64,000 nt of DNA, taken from the NCBI RefSeq assembly GCF_023707985.1, contig NZ_BRCF01000002.1, forward strand, positions 322,226 through 386,225, read 5' to 3'. The notes below the pieces were generated by a model. That model searched no databases, was not told the DNA's origin, and worked only from the letters and a program-made list of their open reading frames with translations. The number at the start of each line of letters is the position of its first letter. The stretch's first letter is position 1. Shown piece by piece: positions 51,020-60,498 of this stretch. Origin of the DNA: Sporosarcina sp. NCCP-2716. Lineage in GTDB: Bacteria > Bacillota > Bacilli > Bacillales_A > Planococcaceae. A program made the position numbers and the translations under genes.

Positions 51020-51442
51020 ATGGCAGAAACACTATTCACATCCACAGCAACGGCAAAAGGCGGACGGGAAGGACATGTCCAGTCTTCCGATAATGTCGTC
51101 AGTTTTGACACCGCGATGCCCGGCACGAAGCGGGCCAAAGAACTTGAGAACTCGACGAATCCCGAGCAGCTCTTCGCTGCAGGATATGCCGCATGCTTCG
51201 ACGGTGCCCTCCAGCTCGTCGCCGGCAAAGAAAAAGTGAAATTCGACTCGGAAGTGACGGCGAACGTCAGCCTGCAGAAGGACGAGACCGACAACGGCTT
51301 CAAATTGGCCGTCAAACTGGAGGTCAAAGGGACAGGCATCGACCAGGACAAACTTCAGGAACTCGTCGAAAAAGCGCACCAAGTCTGCCCGTATTCGAAA
51401 GCGACCCGCAACAACATTGAAGTCACCGTCCAAGCGGTGTAA
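51020..51442 (+). CDS. ohr: Organic hydroperoxide resistance protein (Ohr/OsmC)
   Basis: A 140-residue Ohr with both redox cysteines, GYAACFDGAL (about 60) and HQVCPYSKATRNNI (about 124). It reduces organic peroxides using lipoylated proteins. The ATG at 51020 follows GAGGAG. No OhrR gene is adjacent. Confidence 0.92.
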   Translation: MAETLFTSTATAKGGREGHVQSSDNVVSFDTAMPGTKRAKELENSTNPEQLFAAGYAACFDGALQLVAGKEKVKFDSEVTANVSLQKDETDNGFKLAVKLEVKGTGIDQDKLQELVEKAHQVCPYSKATRNNIEVTVQAV

Positions 51443-51445
51443 CAA

Positions 51446-51473
51446 AAAAAGAGCGGATTTCCGCTCTTTTTCT
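51446..51473 (+). terminator. ohr terminator
   Basis: AAAAAGAGCGG/CCGCTCTTTTT stem with a 4-base loop. Confidence 0.85.
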
Positions 51474-51555
51474 CATGGCATGGCAGGCGCTTCCCGAATC
51501 GGGCGCCCGTGCATACGCTATATGGATCGCAAGAAACGATACAGGAGGAATCATC

Positions 51556-52053
51556 ATGGGCAACTTCTTATCATTCACCGGCACGGTCACGCACATCGAG
51601 GACATCCCGGTCGGACAGCACACGGAATCGGAATGCTACAAACGCTTCACTGTCGAGCAGGGAGCTGACCAAACCGTCGACTTCACCGTGGCACCGACCA
51701 CCTATTTCGCCGACCATGCCGTCATCGCAACAGGCGACACCGTCACCGGCTTCTACGACGCCGATGCGCCGGCCATCCTGATTTACCCGCCGCAATACAG
51801 CGCGCTCGTCATCAGCAAGGAAACGCCCGGCCAGTTCGTCATGGTCTCCCAGTTCGACGAACAGCTGACCAGCACAGACGGCTCCCTTCAGCTGAACCTG
51901 GCAGACGACACGCCGATCGTCCTCCCGAACGGCCAGCCGTTCAACGGCAGCCTCGCCAACCGGGACCTCATCGTCACCTACGGACGGACAACGCGCAGCA
52001 TCCCCGCCCAGACGACCCCAAGCCGGATTGTCGTGCTTTGCAGGCATTCCTGA
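51556..52053 (+). CDS. Protein of unknown function, beta-rich
   Basis: A 165-residue protein whose ATG follows AGGAGG. It contains two similar beta-strand-rich parts (VTHIEDIPVGQHTESECYKRF and the later LNLADDTPIVLPNGQPFNGS), compatible with two small barrels. No signal peptide is visible. I do not recognise the family with confidence. Confidence 0.65.
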   Translation: MGNFLSFTGTVTHIEDIPVGQHTESECYKRFTVEQGADQTVDFTVAPTTYFADHAVIATGDTVTGFYDADAPAILIYPPQYSALVISKETPGQFVMVSQFDEQLTSTDGSLQLNLADDTPIVLPNGQPFNGSLANRDLIVTYGRTTRSIPAQTTPSRIVVLCRHS

Positions 52054-52074
52054 TCAAGGAAAAGAAGCATACGT

Positions 52075-52106
52075 AAAACGCACAGCGGCATGCCCCTGTG
52101 CGTTTT
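52075..52106. terminator. Bidirectional terminator before yndJ end
   Basis: AAAACGCACAG (52075-52085) with CTGTGCGTTTT (52096-52106), between convergent genes. Confidence 0.8.
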
Positions 52107-53686
52107 CAGTCTGTCCCGCTTCCTCTGTGGACGATCGAATAGTCAATCGTTAATAATGGAATCGAGAATATCCACATGTCATGAGTGGCAGTCAACTTAC
52201 CTCCCTCTGTTTCTTGAATGAAAAAGGTCTCCTCCAGCGGTAATGTGAATAAATCCCTGTCATTGAACGACAAATACACACCTGCGTCCGAAGCGGCATC
52301 CATGCTCTTACTTGTCAGCTGCAAGCCTCCCTCCACTGCCCGCAATTCCAAAATCCCCGTCATCGTCGAATAAGGTAACGGTAATGCAATATTCATATAC
52401 ATCCGTCCATCTGTTTCATGCTGCGAGTACAGCGCTGTGAAAATCGTCTGGTCCCCGATCTTCCGTTCCCACGCACGCACGCGTTGCCGCCCATCGAGCC
52501 CTTCCTCCAACGTATAGATGCCGCCGATCATCTCGACTTCTTTGGAATGGAGGGGTAGATTGATCTGCTGCGTCCGTCTGCTGATGAACGAGTAGAGAAA
52601 GGCAAACGGTTTGAACCAGCGATGCCAGCGGACCTTCGCGTACAGCCTGTAATCAATCGTATTTTCATAGAAATCCTTAAGTAAAGGAGATACCGATTCA
52701 GACGTCAGCCCATACACAGTCAGGTCATCTGACAGACCACGAATCTCACCGACACGGCCGATTTCTTCGGCAGCCCGCCTCCCGCGAATCCTGCTCCTCG
52801 GAAATGCCGGACGTTTGAAACGAGGATCAGGTACAGCCAACGACCACCCGATGATGCCAGCTAAAGCGAAAATAACGCAATTCAACACCCCGTGGAAACG
52901 GAGCATGAAGTCAATCGTCACGGCAACTAAGCCAAACCCATTACTCAATACATACAGCAACGAAAACGTAATGGTGACCGCCAGCGCACTAAACGCAAGA
53001 CGCAGCAGCCATTTCTGTAAACGAGTCGTAAAAGTGAGTTTCCAAACAATCCAAATCAGTGCACAAATCCCGAAGATATATAACAGGACGGAAAACATTT
53101 CAATCCATCGTGAAAACGTAATTCCTACCGCCACCGCCATTGGCGCCGCCAATAATGCTCCCACAGCCCACCGATACAGACCCGAACCATGCAAGCGCCC
53201 TGTCAGCCCAAGGAAAATGGGCAAGATGAATGCCGAGTAATGGAAGTGAATGGCTGTCAGCCACGTAAGCAACGGACTGAATCCCAAATCGATGCCCGCA
53301 GCAAAAGCAAAATACCAACCGCCACCCATCGCCAGATATATGAGCCCGAGGTCGATCGCAAATTCTTCTGCATTTGTAAATCCCCGTCGGCGAAACCGGG
53401 TGATTCCGTAAAGAGCCACGTATACCGTGAACAATGCATACAGTGCAGCAAACCAGCCATCCCATCTAGTGGAGACTGCTTGTCCGAGCACGATCGCGAT
53501 ATAAGCAGGAATGGCGATATAGGGATAGTACTTCCAGAACCAATTCGTTTCCGTGACGACCATCCGGAGTAAGACGGGAATGTACACCAGTTGCGCGACC
53601 ACCAGTAAATCGTATGGCCATGGTGCGGTACTGAAAAGCATGGCAGCCAGGAACAATAGTATATGAATGACGACAAACTTACGCAT
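52106..53686 (-). CDS. yndJ: YndJ family membrane protein
   Basis: A 526-residue protein with about nine membrane segments in the first 300 residues and a soluble C-terminal domain of about 220 residues. It matches Bacillus YndJ, the last gene of the yndG-yndH-yndJ operon. The ATG at 53686 is preferred for its upstream GGAG; 53707 is the other option. It overlaps the yndH end by 8 bp. Function unknown. Confidence 0.82.
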   Translation of the reverse strand: MRKFVVIHILLFLAAMLFSTAPWPYDLLVVAQLVYIPVLLRMVVTETNWFWKYYPYIAIPAYIAIVLGQAVSTRWDGWFAALYALFTVYVALYGITRFRRRGFTNAEEFAIDLGLIYLAMGGGWYFAFAAGIDLGFSPLLTWLTAIHFHYSAFILPIFLGLTGRLHGSGLYRWAVGALLAAPMAVAVGITFSRWIEMFSVLLYIFGICALIWIVWKLTFTTRLQKWLLRLAFSALAVTITFSLLYVLSNGFGLVAVTIDFMLRFHGVLNCVIFALAGIIGWSLAVPDPRFKRPAFPRSRIRGRRAAEEIGRVGEIRGLSDDLTVYGLTSESVSPLLKDFYENTIDYRLYAKVRWHRWFKPFAFLYSFISRRTQQINLPLHSKEVEMIGGIYTLEEGLDGRQRVRAWERKIGDQTIFTALYSQHETDGRMYMNIALPLPYSTMTGILELRAVEGGLQLTSKSMDAASDAGVYLSFNDRDLFTLPLEETFFIQETEGGKLTATHDMWIFSIPLLTIDYSIVHRGSGTD

Positions 53687-54284
53687 CCGGCGTGAACTCT
53701 CCTTCATACGAAAACACCTTACCTAACATTGGGTTCTTGACGTCAACGCAAATTCGAAAAACACCCTGCAGCTCATCATACGACTCCACAACTGTTGCTA
53801 AGCCTTGCAGAAATCTTGGAAGCGGGATTTCCATTTTCCCGAGTACCAAACGCTGGTTTAATGACTCGATTCTCAACTCGTAACGACTCACGACAGTAAA
53901 CTGCAGATCCGCATACAACAGCGGCGGTTCCCCGAGATAATCTTTCACGACCATCCGCCGTTCATCCAAACTCATCAAGGCATTGAAATAGCGCACCTTT
54001 TTCGGAAAACAAAACCTTCGTTCCCAATGGATTTGTTTGTCGCCTGCTGAATTAGTAAAGCATGTATTCGTAATTGTAAACGGAATATCAGTTCCGCTTT
54101 CCGGAAAAACAAGTTTCCGTCTCGCTCCCAACCGAAAGAGCAAAGAAAGCCATTTCGGGCCGCCTGCTATACGATGCATCACGCCTGACGCTTGAAAGAC
54201 CGGCTCTTCAAATGCATACCTTTTTTGCAGCATCGGATGTAGACGATGAAATCCTTCACCCAACGCTTTTCGATAAATGGACAT
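53679..54284 (-). CDS. yndH: YndH, DUF4166 protein
   Basis: A 201-residue soluble protein: the DUF4166 family, with YRKALGEGFHRLHPMLQKRY at the start and ETTITNTCFT-like and RRFCFPKKVRYFNALM segments inside. The ATG at 54284 follows GAGAGGTG; a GTG at 54296 overlapping the yndG stop is possible. It lies in the conserved order yndG-yndH-yndJ. Function unknown. Confidence 0.82.
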   Translation of the reverse strand: MSIYRKALGEGFHRLHPMLQKRYAFEEPVFQASGVMHRIAGGPKWLSLLFRLGARRKLVFPESGTDIPFTITNTCFTNSAGDKQIHWERRFCFPKKVRYFNALMSLDERRMVVKDYLGEPPLLYADLQFTVVSRYELRIESLNQRLVLGKMEIPLPRFLQGLATVVESYDELQGVFRICVDVKNPMLGKVFSYEGEFTPDA

Positions 54285-54292
54285 TTCACTCT

Positions 54293-55192
54293 TCACCTCT
54301 CTCTTTTACACGTGGCAGCCGTCGGAAGATCACGGTTCACAAACAATCCGATGCCTGTCAAAACGAATAAAGAAAGATTGAATGTAATGGGATTGAATGG
54401 GTGAACGGCTGTTTCCGGCGCAGCAACAAAGGCTGCGAGTGTCAAAAGAGGGAAGGCAATGAGTTGCAAAAGAAGAAGATGTCGTTTCTTCCGATAAAAC
54501 AACCAAATGATTCCGAATAACACTTCAACTGCACCAATCGTCCAAACTGCTGATGTCGCCGCAGCATCCGAAAGCGACAGGCTGCTTGCAACCATGGCCT
54601 TCTCTTGGGGGTGCATCGTCAGTAGTTTCGGCACGAGACCTTGATAGATCCAGAGGAAAGCGAAGTATACCGTGAGAACCTGCATGATGAAAAAACGAAA
54701 GTATTGCGACCTAGGGGCTTCCCCGCGTTCAATCCATCGCTTCAGCACATCAAAACTCAGGGCAGTTGCATACCCCATTAATGGGCGAAACAGCCGATCA
54801 ACCAGCATTCCTACTGGACCAAAGTTCGTTTTATAATCATATTGTGTTAAAAATTTTGTACGTTCCTCTTGCGGCTCGTATTTCCAATAGCCGCGGCCTT
54901 CACGTATCGGCGAGACTTTTTGGTCAGTACCGAAGTGCAGCGAAGAACTTCGCGAGCCGTCGTCCAAATAAGCGGATCCACTGCTCGTTCCCCATCCTTC
55001 TACTGTCAAAAAAGGGCCAACCGTGCGCGTATAGGTAAACCGCTGGGGCTGATTTTCTTCCTTTGGTAAGTAAGAGATGGACGAAAAGCGCAAATCCCAC
55101 TGCGCATGTAAATCGGGTTCCTGTGAAGCGTTCCAGATCTGCTGAACCGGAGCATTTATTATGATTTCTACGTAAATTGGTTTTGGCTTCAT
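54293..55192 (-). CDS. yndG: YndG, SRPBCC plus DoxX-like membrane protein
   Basis: A 299-residue protein: an N-terminal START/SRPBCC lipid-binding domain (about 1-150; VEIIINAPVQQIWNASQEPDLHAQWD) followed by four membrane segments of DoxX-like type (about 175-295). First gene of the yndGHJ operon. The ATG at 55192 follows GGGAGG. Function unknown. The 55193-55444 gap contains no gene or obvious element. Confidence 0.82.
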   Translation of the reverse strand: MKPKPIYVEIIINAPVQQIWNASQEPDLHAQWDLRFSSISYLPKEENQPQRFTYTRTVGPFLTVEGWGTSSGSAYLDDGSRSSSLHFGTDQKVSPIREGRGYWKYEPQEERTKFLTQYDYKTNFGPVGMLVDRLFRPLMGYATALSFDVLKRWIERGEAPRSQYFRFFIMQVLTVYFAFLWIYQGLVPKLLTMHPQEKAMVASSLSLSDAAATSAVWTIGAVEVLFGIIWLFYRKKRHLLLLQLIAFPLLTLAAFVAAPETAVHPFNPITFNLSLFVLTGIGLFVNRDLPTAATCKRER

Positions 55193-55444
55193 AGATTTCG
55201 CCTCCCGTATACGTTTTCCTGCACGTCCACTCATTATCTTAACTCGTATTTGGACTCCCCCTAGTTTACCAGTTCTGTTTACCGAATGATCTATTTGAAA
55301 CGAAAAAGAGGCGCCGGAAGGGCACCTGTTTACTGCTTATATAAGATACTAGGGGAATAAGCGATTAGGAAGCAGTTACAACTCACTACCTTCATTTTAT
55401 TAACTTATAAACTTCAGACACGCATGGCGCTCAAATGCTGGTAG

Positions 55445-55954
55445 TTAAAATGAGTATAATTCCACTATTTTCCCTAGAGGTAATCTACCCATATCACTCA
55501 TATCCACAAAGAAGGGTGACTGCCATTTCTGGGTTTTCATCGCCTGTGTGCTGCTCGGATGATCCCAGCTTGGGTAAACTCGAAATGCCATTTTACCTGT
55601 TGTTGAAGCAGAACGAAGGATACCCTGTTTTAACAGGACTTCTTTCGGAAAAATGAACTGACCAAACTCGTTTTCATTCTTAAAGGTAGTGATCACTAAA
55701 AAGTCAGGAGCTTCCTCGTATACGTACGGTTGATTTTTACGATTCCCATCCTTTTCCCAACATGCGACAAACTGTCCTTCTTTGGCAGGAGTTACTTTTG
55801 CAACCCTGAACCGAACTGTTTTTGAAGCTAATTGGAATACACCTGCACCATACTGGTTGTTCTGATTTTCTTCTGCGATTGACTTTGCAAGCAAGTTATT
55901 CGGTTCGTAGATTAATTCATTTACATAACGGAATGCTGTAGAAAAATCATTCAT
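55445..55954 (-). CDS. mepB: MepB family protein
   Basis: A 169-residue protein that matches MepB well (FRYVNELIYEPNNLL, YGAGVFQLASKTVRFRVAKV, CWEKDGNRKNQPY, FPKEVLLKQGIL, GKMAFRVYPSWD). MepB is part of the staphylococcal mepRAB locus, but the multidrug pump MepA and regulator MepR are absent. Its own function is not established. ATG 55954 or 55957 behind GAGGGGG. The region is AT-richer than its surroundings. Confidence 0.85.
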   Translation of the reverse strand: MNDFSTAFRYVNELIYEPNNLLAKSIAEENQNNQYGAGVFQLASKTVRFRVAKVTPAKEGQFVACWEKDGNRKNQPYVYEEAPDFLVITTFKNENEFGQFIFPKEVLLKQGILRSASTTGKMAFRVYPSWDHPSSTQAMKTQKWQSPFFVDMSDMGRLPLGKIVELYSF

Positions 55955-56140
55955 CATTCCCACCCCCTCAGACTCACAGACTTAGCGTCACTTGCTAAAG
56001 TGTTTACTTATTTTCAAAGTTAACGCGTTCAGTTGATGAAGGATTATTTTACTGTCATTCTTCTGTTCTTAGTGATGAACCAATCAGATCCCTACTTTAG
56101 AATCAAAGTTCCTGCACAGGCAAAAAAGAAGGCTGCACAG

Positions 56141-56542
56141 TTAATGTAACGGAAAGTCTTCCTTCATTTCATATAGTTCAAAATCATCCTCATGAATAAC
56201 AATCGAGATAATAGTTGTTCCTTTTTTAAAGAAATTAGTATGTCCCATTTGTTTTTCTTTCAACAGTTCCCACCCCCACGAATTAATCTCTTCAAAATAC
56301 TCACTGGGTGGATATAGTCCTTGTTCTCCTCCGATATTCTTCAGCCGATACTTTTCGCCCTTTTTAATAGTGGAATTGTCGAATTGTACGTCACTTGACT
56401 TTGCATTTGCTGGAACCGGAAACTCTTCATTTATTCCTGCTTTTTTATAACTAACAGTCGTATCACCAGAAGGCGAACAGCCAACCAGACACAATACAAC
56501 CAACAACAGTAGATAGAATCGACCTTTGTAAGTTTTCATCAT
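56141..56542 (-). CDS. Lipoprotein of unknown function
   Basis: A 133-residue protein with an N-terminal signal peptide (LLLLVVLCLVGC lipobox) and a small mixed alpha/beta domain (YFEEINSWGWELLKEKQMGHTNFFKKG). The ATG follows AAGGGTG; the second ATG directly after it is equally possible. AT-rich coding. Confidence 0.75.
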   Translation of the reverse strand: MMKTYKGRFYLLLLVVLCLVGCSPSGDTTVSYKKAGINEEFPVPANAKSSDVQFDNSTIKKGEKYRLKNIGGEQGLYPPSEYFEEINSWGWELLKEKQMGHTNFFKKGTTIISIVIHEDDFELYEMKEDFPLH

Positions 56543-56687
56543 TTCACCCTTAGACATTTTTTTGTTTCACTTACTTTCCTATCAGCTTTACTTTTCACCT
56601 GATAATGGCTTCTTTGAACCGTCTGCAGAATTGCAGAGACAAATAAGGAGCGACAACTATGATGTTGCCACTCCTTTTCATCTGCCA

Positions 56688-57308
56688 TTATTTTTCGATA
56701 ATGAAAACCCCGCCACAATGGGAGATGGGATAGAATTCGCTCGGTATCTTCAAAAGAGAACGCATTTCGTCATGAACGAAGTAGAACTCATCATCATCCC
56801 AATAGGCGATGCTATCCAGCCGGCATTTATTAAGGTGTTCCCGGGTTTCGAACGCAATGTCGCCGATCAAAATCTTGCCGCCGTCCTTTAGCAGCGGTCG
56901 CAACATGGCGATGAACTCCGCTTTCTCTTTGTCGGGTAAGTGATGCAGCGCGTAGGTGCTGATAATGGAATCGTACTGCCTGCCGAGGATCTCCGGAGGC
57001 AATCCCTTGGAAATATCCCACTCCAGCAAATTAGCATCCGGCATGGTCGGTTGTGCCAGCGCAATCATATTTGACGAAAAATCCACACCGTCAATATGAT
57101 GTCCCTGCTCATACAATTTGCGCGTCAAGACGCCTGTTCCGAAACCGATATCCAGAATGTCGGAGTTCGGTTTCTGCATGGATTCATTAAAAATAACATT
57201 GAGTATTTCCTTATATCCTGCAAAAGGATAGGTATTGCTTTCCTCACTCAACTGAACGGTTTTGTCGTATTCATCCGCCCATAAATCGAAGCCTTTGCTC
57301 GTTAACAT
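56688..57308 (-). CDS. Class I SAM-dependent methyltransferase
   Basis: A 206-residue methyltransferase: motif I ILDIGFGTGVLTRKL (about 50), acidic loop DGVDFSSNMI, motif IV YDSIISTYALHHL. The ATG at 57308 follows GGAGGAG. The N-terminal segment FDLWADEYDKTV is typical of small-molecule methyltransferases; the acceptor is unknown. GC is moderate. Confidence 0.85.
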   Translation of the reverse strand: MLTSKGFDLWADEYDKTVQLSEESNTYPFAGYKEILNVIFNESMQKPNSDILDIGFGTGVLTRKLYEQGHHIDGVDFSSNMIALAQPTMPDANLLEWDISKGLPPEILGRQYDSIISTYALHHLPDKEKAEFIAMLRPLLKDGGKILIGDIAFETREHLNKCRLDSIAYWDDDEFYFVHDEMRSLLKIPSEFYPISHCGGVFIIEK

Positions 57309-57495
57309 GAATGCTCCTCCAATACCTCTTTTGTTTGTGGGCATTCAACGAAGCTTCCTTTGATGAATTACCCGCAATGGATCCCCTTATCCTGACTGTC
57401 CCCTGTAGCGATATATGTAGTTACCATATGCCTCACACCTCTCCACGATTGTCATCCCATACTAGCACAATTACCCAGCTATGACACCCGAATTT

Positions 57496-58116
57496 TCAGT
57501 CTTTACTAATATCAATAAAATGCTTCAAAATCCGGGCGGTGATTCCCCAGACGGTGTAGCTGCCGTATTCGTAAAACCACTCTTCCTGTGTGCGGTTCCC
57601 CCACTTGTACTTTTTGCCGTTGTAGATTTTGTCGAACGGGAAATCGGGCAGGGGCGCCGGCTGGACCGGCACGCGGTGCAGCACCGGTTCGGTTTCCAGC
57701 AGCCAGCTGAGCGGAATCGTGAACACTTTCTCGACTTCCGCCGGGTTGTATGAATGGATGATTTCGTTGTAATCACATACGCCGACGTACGGAAAGACGA
57801 CGAACGACGGTGACGCGATATACGGGCTCAGCTTGCCGGCAATCCGGACGGTTTTCGGGTCGATGCCGAGCTCCTCCTGTGTTTCCCGCAGCGCTGCCGC
57901 CATCGGGGATGCATCTTCCGGATCGATGCGTCCGCCCGGGAAACTGATATCTCCCGGCTGTTTGCGCATCGTGAGCGACCGCACCTCAAAGACGACATGC
58001 CAGTCGCCCTCATGCTCGACGAGCGGTATGAGCACCGCTGCGCGGAATGCCGTCTCCTCGCCGATGAACAGCGCGTTGTTCGCTTCCAACCGTTTCTGCA
58101 GATTGTCCATAAACAT
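57496..58116 (-). CDS. NUDIX hydrolase, CoA pyrophosphatase type
   Basis: A 206-residue NUDIX protein. The Nudix box GGRIDPEDASPMAAALRETQ continues into EELG, and the UPF0035 segment RKQPGDISFPGG precedes it, typical of CoA pyrophosphatases (NudL/YeaB). It would cleave CoA or its oxidised form. ATG 58116 follows GAGGGGG. Confidence 0.88.
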   Translation of the reverse strand: MFMDNLQKRLEANNALFIGEETAFRAAVLIPLVEHEGDWHVVFEVRSLTMRKQPGDISFPGGRIDPEDASPMAAALRETQEELGIDPKTVRIAGKLSPYIASPSFVVFPYVGVCDYNEIIHSYNPAEVEKVFTIPLSWLLETEPVLHRVPVQPAPLPDFPFDKIYNGKKYKWGNRTQEEWFYEYGSYTVWGITARILKHFIDISKD

Positions 58117-58195
58117 CACGTCTGCCCCCTCGATTTCTATTCCACTCATCGTACCATTGATGGCCATAGGAGTGAAGATGCGGCAGGCACTCCAT

Positions 58196-59524
58196 TCACT
58201 CGTCCGTCATCGCTTTCCGTGCTTTTTCCTCGAACCCGCATTGCTGCATAGCTGCCGCGAGTTCGGCGCGCAGCCCGGCCGCATCATGTCTGACTAGTTC
58301 CTTCTCTGCAACCACCTGTTTCCCGCCAATGAACACATCCCGGACATTACCGGCATTCGCCGAGTATACGAGCGCTGAATACGGATCGTAAATCGGGAAC
58401 ATATTGACCGAAACGGTTTCCACGAGGATAAAATCAGCTTGTTTGCCCGTCTCAATAGAGCCGATTTGCGCATCCATTCCGAGCACCTTCGCCCCTTCAA
58501 TGGTCGCAAGCTTGACGATTTCGTGCGCCGGGAATGCACTTCGATTGCGCAGATGGGTCTTATGAAAATTGGCGAACAGCCGCATCTGGGTGAACAGGTC
58601 CAACGTGTTACCGCTGCTCGGTCCGTCGGTGCCTAATCCGACCGTCACGCCAGCCGCCAGCAGATCCCGCACCCGCGCCACCCCTTTTGCCGACTTCGTA
58701 TTTGCCCCGATGCAGTGAGCAACTTTCACGTCGTACTTACTGAGCAATTCGATATCATGGTCCGTCAGATGGATGCAGTGCGCCGCCACGAGCCGCGGAC
58801 TGAGGACACCGATCTCTTCCAGGAATTCAACCGGCGTCTGACCCCGTTCTTGCCGGAGCTGTTCCATCTCGAAATCCATCTCACTCACATGCATCATCCA
58901 CGGGACCCCGTATCTCTCGGAAATCCGATCTGCCTGCTGCTGGGCTTCGATCGTGTTCGTATACGGCGCATGCGGCGCCACAGAAGCCCGTACTCGATCA
59001 TGTCCCTGCCATTCCGGCACAAACTGTTCAGCGTATTGCAGGCCGCCCATCGGCTCCTCCACATCCACCGTCACCGAGTCGATCACCGTTTCCGCAACCA
59101 GTGCCCGCGCATCCATCTCATCAGCCGCCCTCGCAAGCTCCTGTTCAAAATAATACATATCGAAAAACGTCGTCACCCCTGCCAGCTGCATCTCCGCAAT
59201 GGCGTATTTGCCGCTCGCGTACGCCAGCTGTGCGTCCATGCACTCGTTCTCCAGCGGGAACAGGAAGCGGCGGAGACGATCCGGATAATCATCCCCAAGC
59301 GAGCGGAACGGAATCATGCCGATATGGGTGTGGGTGTTCACCATCCCCGGCAGCAGGATCGCATCTTTTGCGTCAAGATGCCGGTCGTACGCCAAATCCG
59401 CCGGCAGGGTGTCCATTGATCCCACCTTGAGAATCCGTTCATCCGCCAGCACGTAGCCATGGCGATATTGCCGCATGTCCGCATCCATCGTGACAATCCA
59501 CGCATTCGTAATTAGAGTTTTCAT
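58196..59524 (-). CDS. Amidohydrolase, MTA/SAH deaminase (MtaD) family
   Basis: A 442-residue metal-dependent deaminase: GMVNTHTHIGM (HxH), HVSEMDFE, AHCIHL and GTDGPSSGN (metal Asp). The family includes 5-methylthioadenosine/S-adenosylhomocysteine deaminases and atrazine chlorohydrolase relatives. The GPSSGNTLDLF segment fits the MTA/SAH group. Exact substrate unproven. Confidence 0.85.
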   Translation of the reverse strand: MKTLITNAWIVTMDADMRQYRHGYVLADERILKVGSMDTLPADLAYDRHLDAKDAILLPGMVNTHTHIGMIPFRSLGDDYPDRLRRFLFPLENECMDAQLAYASGKYAIAEMQLAGVTTFFDMYYFEQELARAADEMDARALVAETVIDSVTVDVEEPMGGLQYAEQFVPEWQGHDRVRASVAPHAPYTNTIEAQQQADRISERYGVPWMMHVSEMDFEMEQLRQERGQTPVEFLEEIGVLSPRLVAAHCIHLTDHDIELLSKYDVKVAHCIGANTKSAKGVARVRDLLAAGVTVGLGTDGPSSGNTLDLFTQMRLFANFHKTHLRNRSAFPAHEIVKLATIEGAKVLGMDAQIGSIETGKQADFILVETVSVNMFPIYDPYSALVYSANAGNVRDVFIGGKQVVAEKELVRHDAAGLRAELAAAMQQCGFEEKARKAMTDE

Positions 59525-59611
59525 CGTTCTCCGCCTTTCTGCAGGGCAATATCAAAATAAACGTACCTCTTTTACAAGCTGGCATGGGACCGAAAGTCGC
59601 TATGGACTGGC

Positions 59612-60028
59612 TTAGTCGTCAAGACGGGCTAATAGATACGTAGTCAACGCAGTGAAGTCCTGTACATGCTTTTCAACAATCGCCTGGAGGATTTGAAGGT
59701 CGATCGCCTGGCAGTCATGAACCGCGATATTTCGGAAACCGACCATTTTCACTAAGTTGGACGCTAGCTCGTTCGACAGAATCCCATTTTCCTGCAACAG
59801 GAGAAATGCATCCCGGCTCGCTTTCGGAACGCCAAGCCTGTTTTCACTGACCAGATGCATGGCCAAGTCTATACTCGCCTCGCAGGCACGCTGGATGTTC
59901 AAGACGATACTATCTTGCTTTGTGTAATCTGCTAAGTTGTCCGGGTTCCCATCATAGACTTCCTGGATCCGGGCAGCACACCGTTCGATGGTGGCGGCTT
60001 TACTCACGATGATGTCTTCATTCACCAT
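59612..60028 (-). CDS. hepT: HepT-like HEPN toxin with altered active-site motif
   Basis: A 138-residue HEPN (DUF86) protein of the HepT family. The catalytic RX4HXY motif of HepT reads R99-NIAV-H104-D-C106 here: the tyrosine is replaced by cysteine (codon TGC at 59713-59711). In studied pairs that tyrosine is AMPylated by MntA to silence the RNase. It overlaps mntA by 11 bp, antitoxin first. ATG 60028 follows GGGGGAG. Confidence 0.85.
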   Translation of the reverse strand: MVNEDIIVSKAATIERCAARIQEVYDGNPDNLADYTKQDSIVLNIQRACEASIDLAMHLVSENRLGVPKASRDAFLLLQENGILSNELASNLVKMVGFRNIAVHDCQAIDLQILQAIVEKHVQDFTALTTYLLARLDD

Positions 60029-60425
60029 ATACACTCCCCCTCTTTTTCACAGCTTCCAGAATACCCGCCCGCTGCTCATTGAGCGTCGCGTACATGCTGT
60101 AGGCACGCATCCTTTGTTTGATGAATTCATTATCATCCCGGCAAAGAATCCGTTTGCCCGTTGAAAAAATCTGGACAGCGAACACTGGATCCACCTCCCG
60201 CAGATTCACGAGGTCTACATCCCTGCCGGCCAGTTCGGCAAGTTCACCGGCGAGTAAAAAACGATCGTACCCGGACAGCACATCTTCCGCATAATAGGCA
60301 ATATCCAGATCGCTGTCAGCACGGGCTGTTCCTTTGGCAACCGAACCGAACAGGATGACAAAGGCAGGATTCACCCGCTCTGCCAGACGTGCCGCCACTT
60401 GTTGTAACGTTTCGTGTTCCACCAT
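60018..60425 (-). CDS. mntA: MntA nucleotidyltransferase antitoxin
   Basis: A 135-residue minimal nucleotidyltransferase with the motif GSVAKGTARADSDLD (GSX10DXD, about residue 30) and a third acidic residue in RDVDLVNL. It normally adds AMP to HepT. The ATG at 60425 follows AGGAGG; a longer frame upstream has no better site. Confidence 0.87.
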   Translation of the reverse strand: MVEHETLQQVAARLAERVNPAFVILFGSVAKGTARADSDLDIAYYAEDVLSGYDRFLLAGELAELAGRDVDLVNLREVDPVFAVQIFSTGKRILCRDDNEFIKQRMRAYSMYATLNEQRAGILEAVKKRGSVYGE

Positions 60426-60498
60426 CTGATTCCGACCTCCTGCCATTCTTTCTTCCATCGTATCATCGACATGGCGTCCAGGCACGTCCGGATGCACC

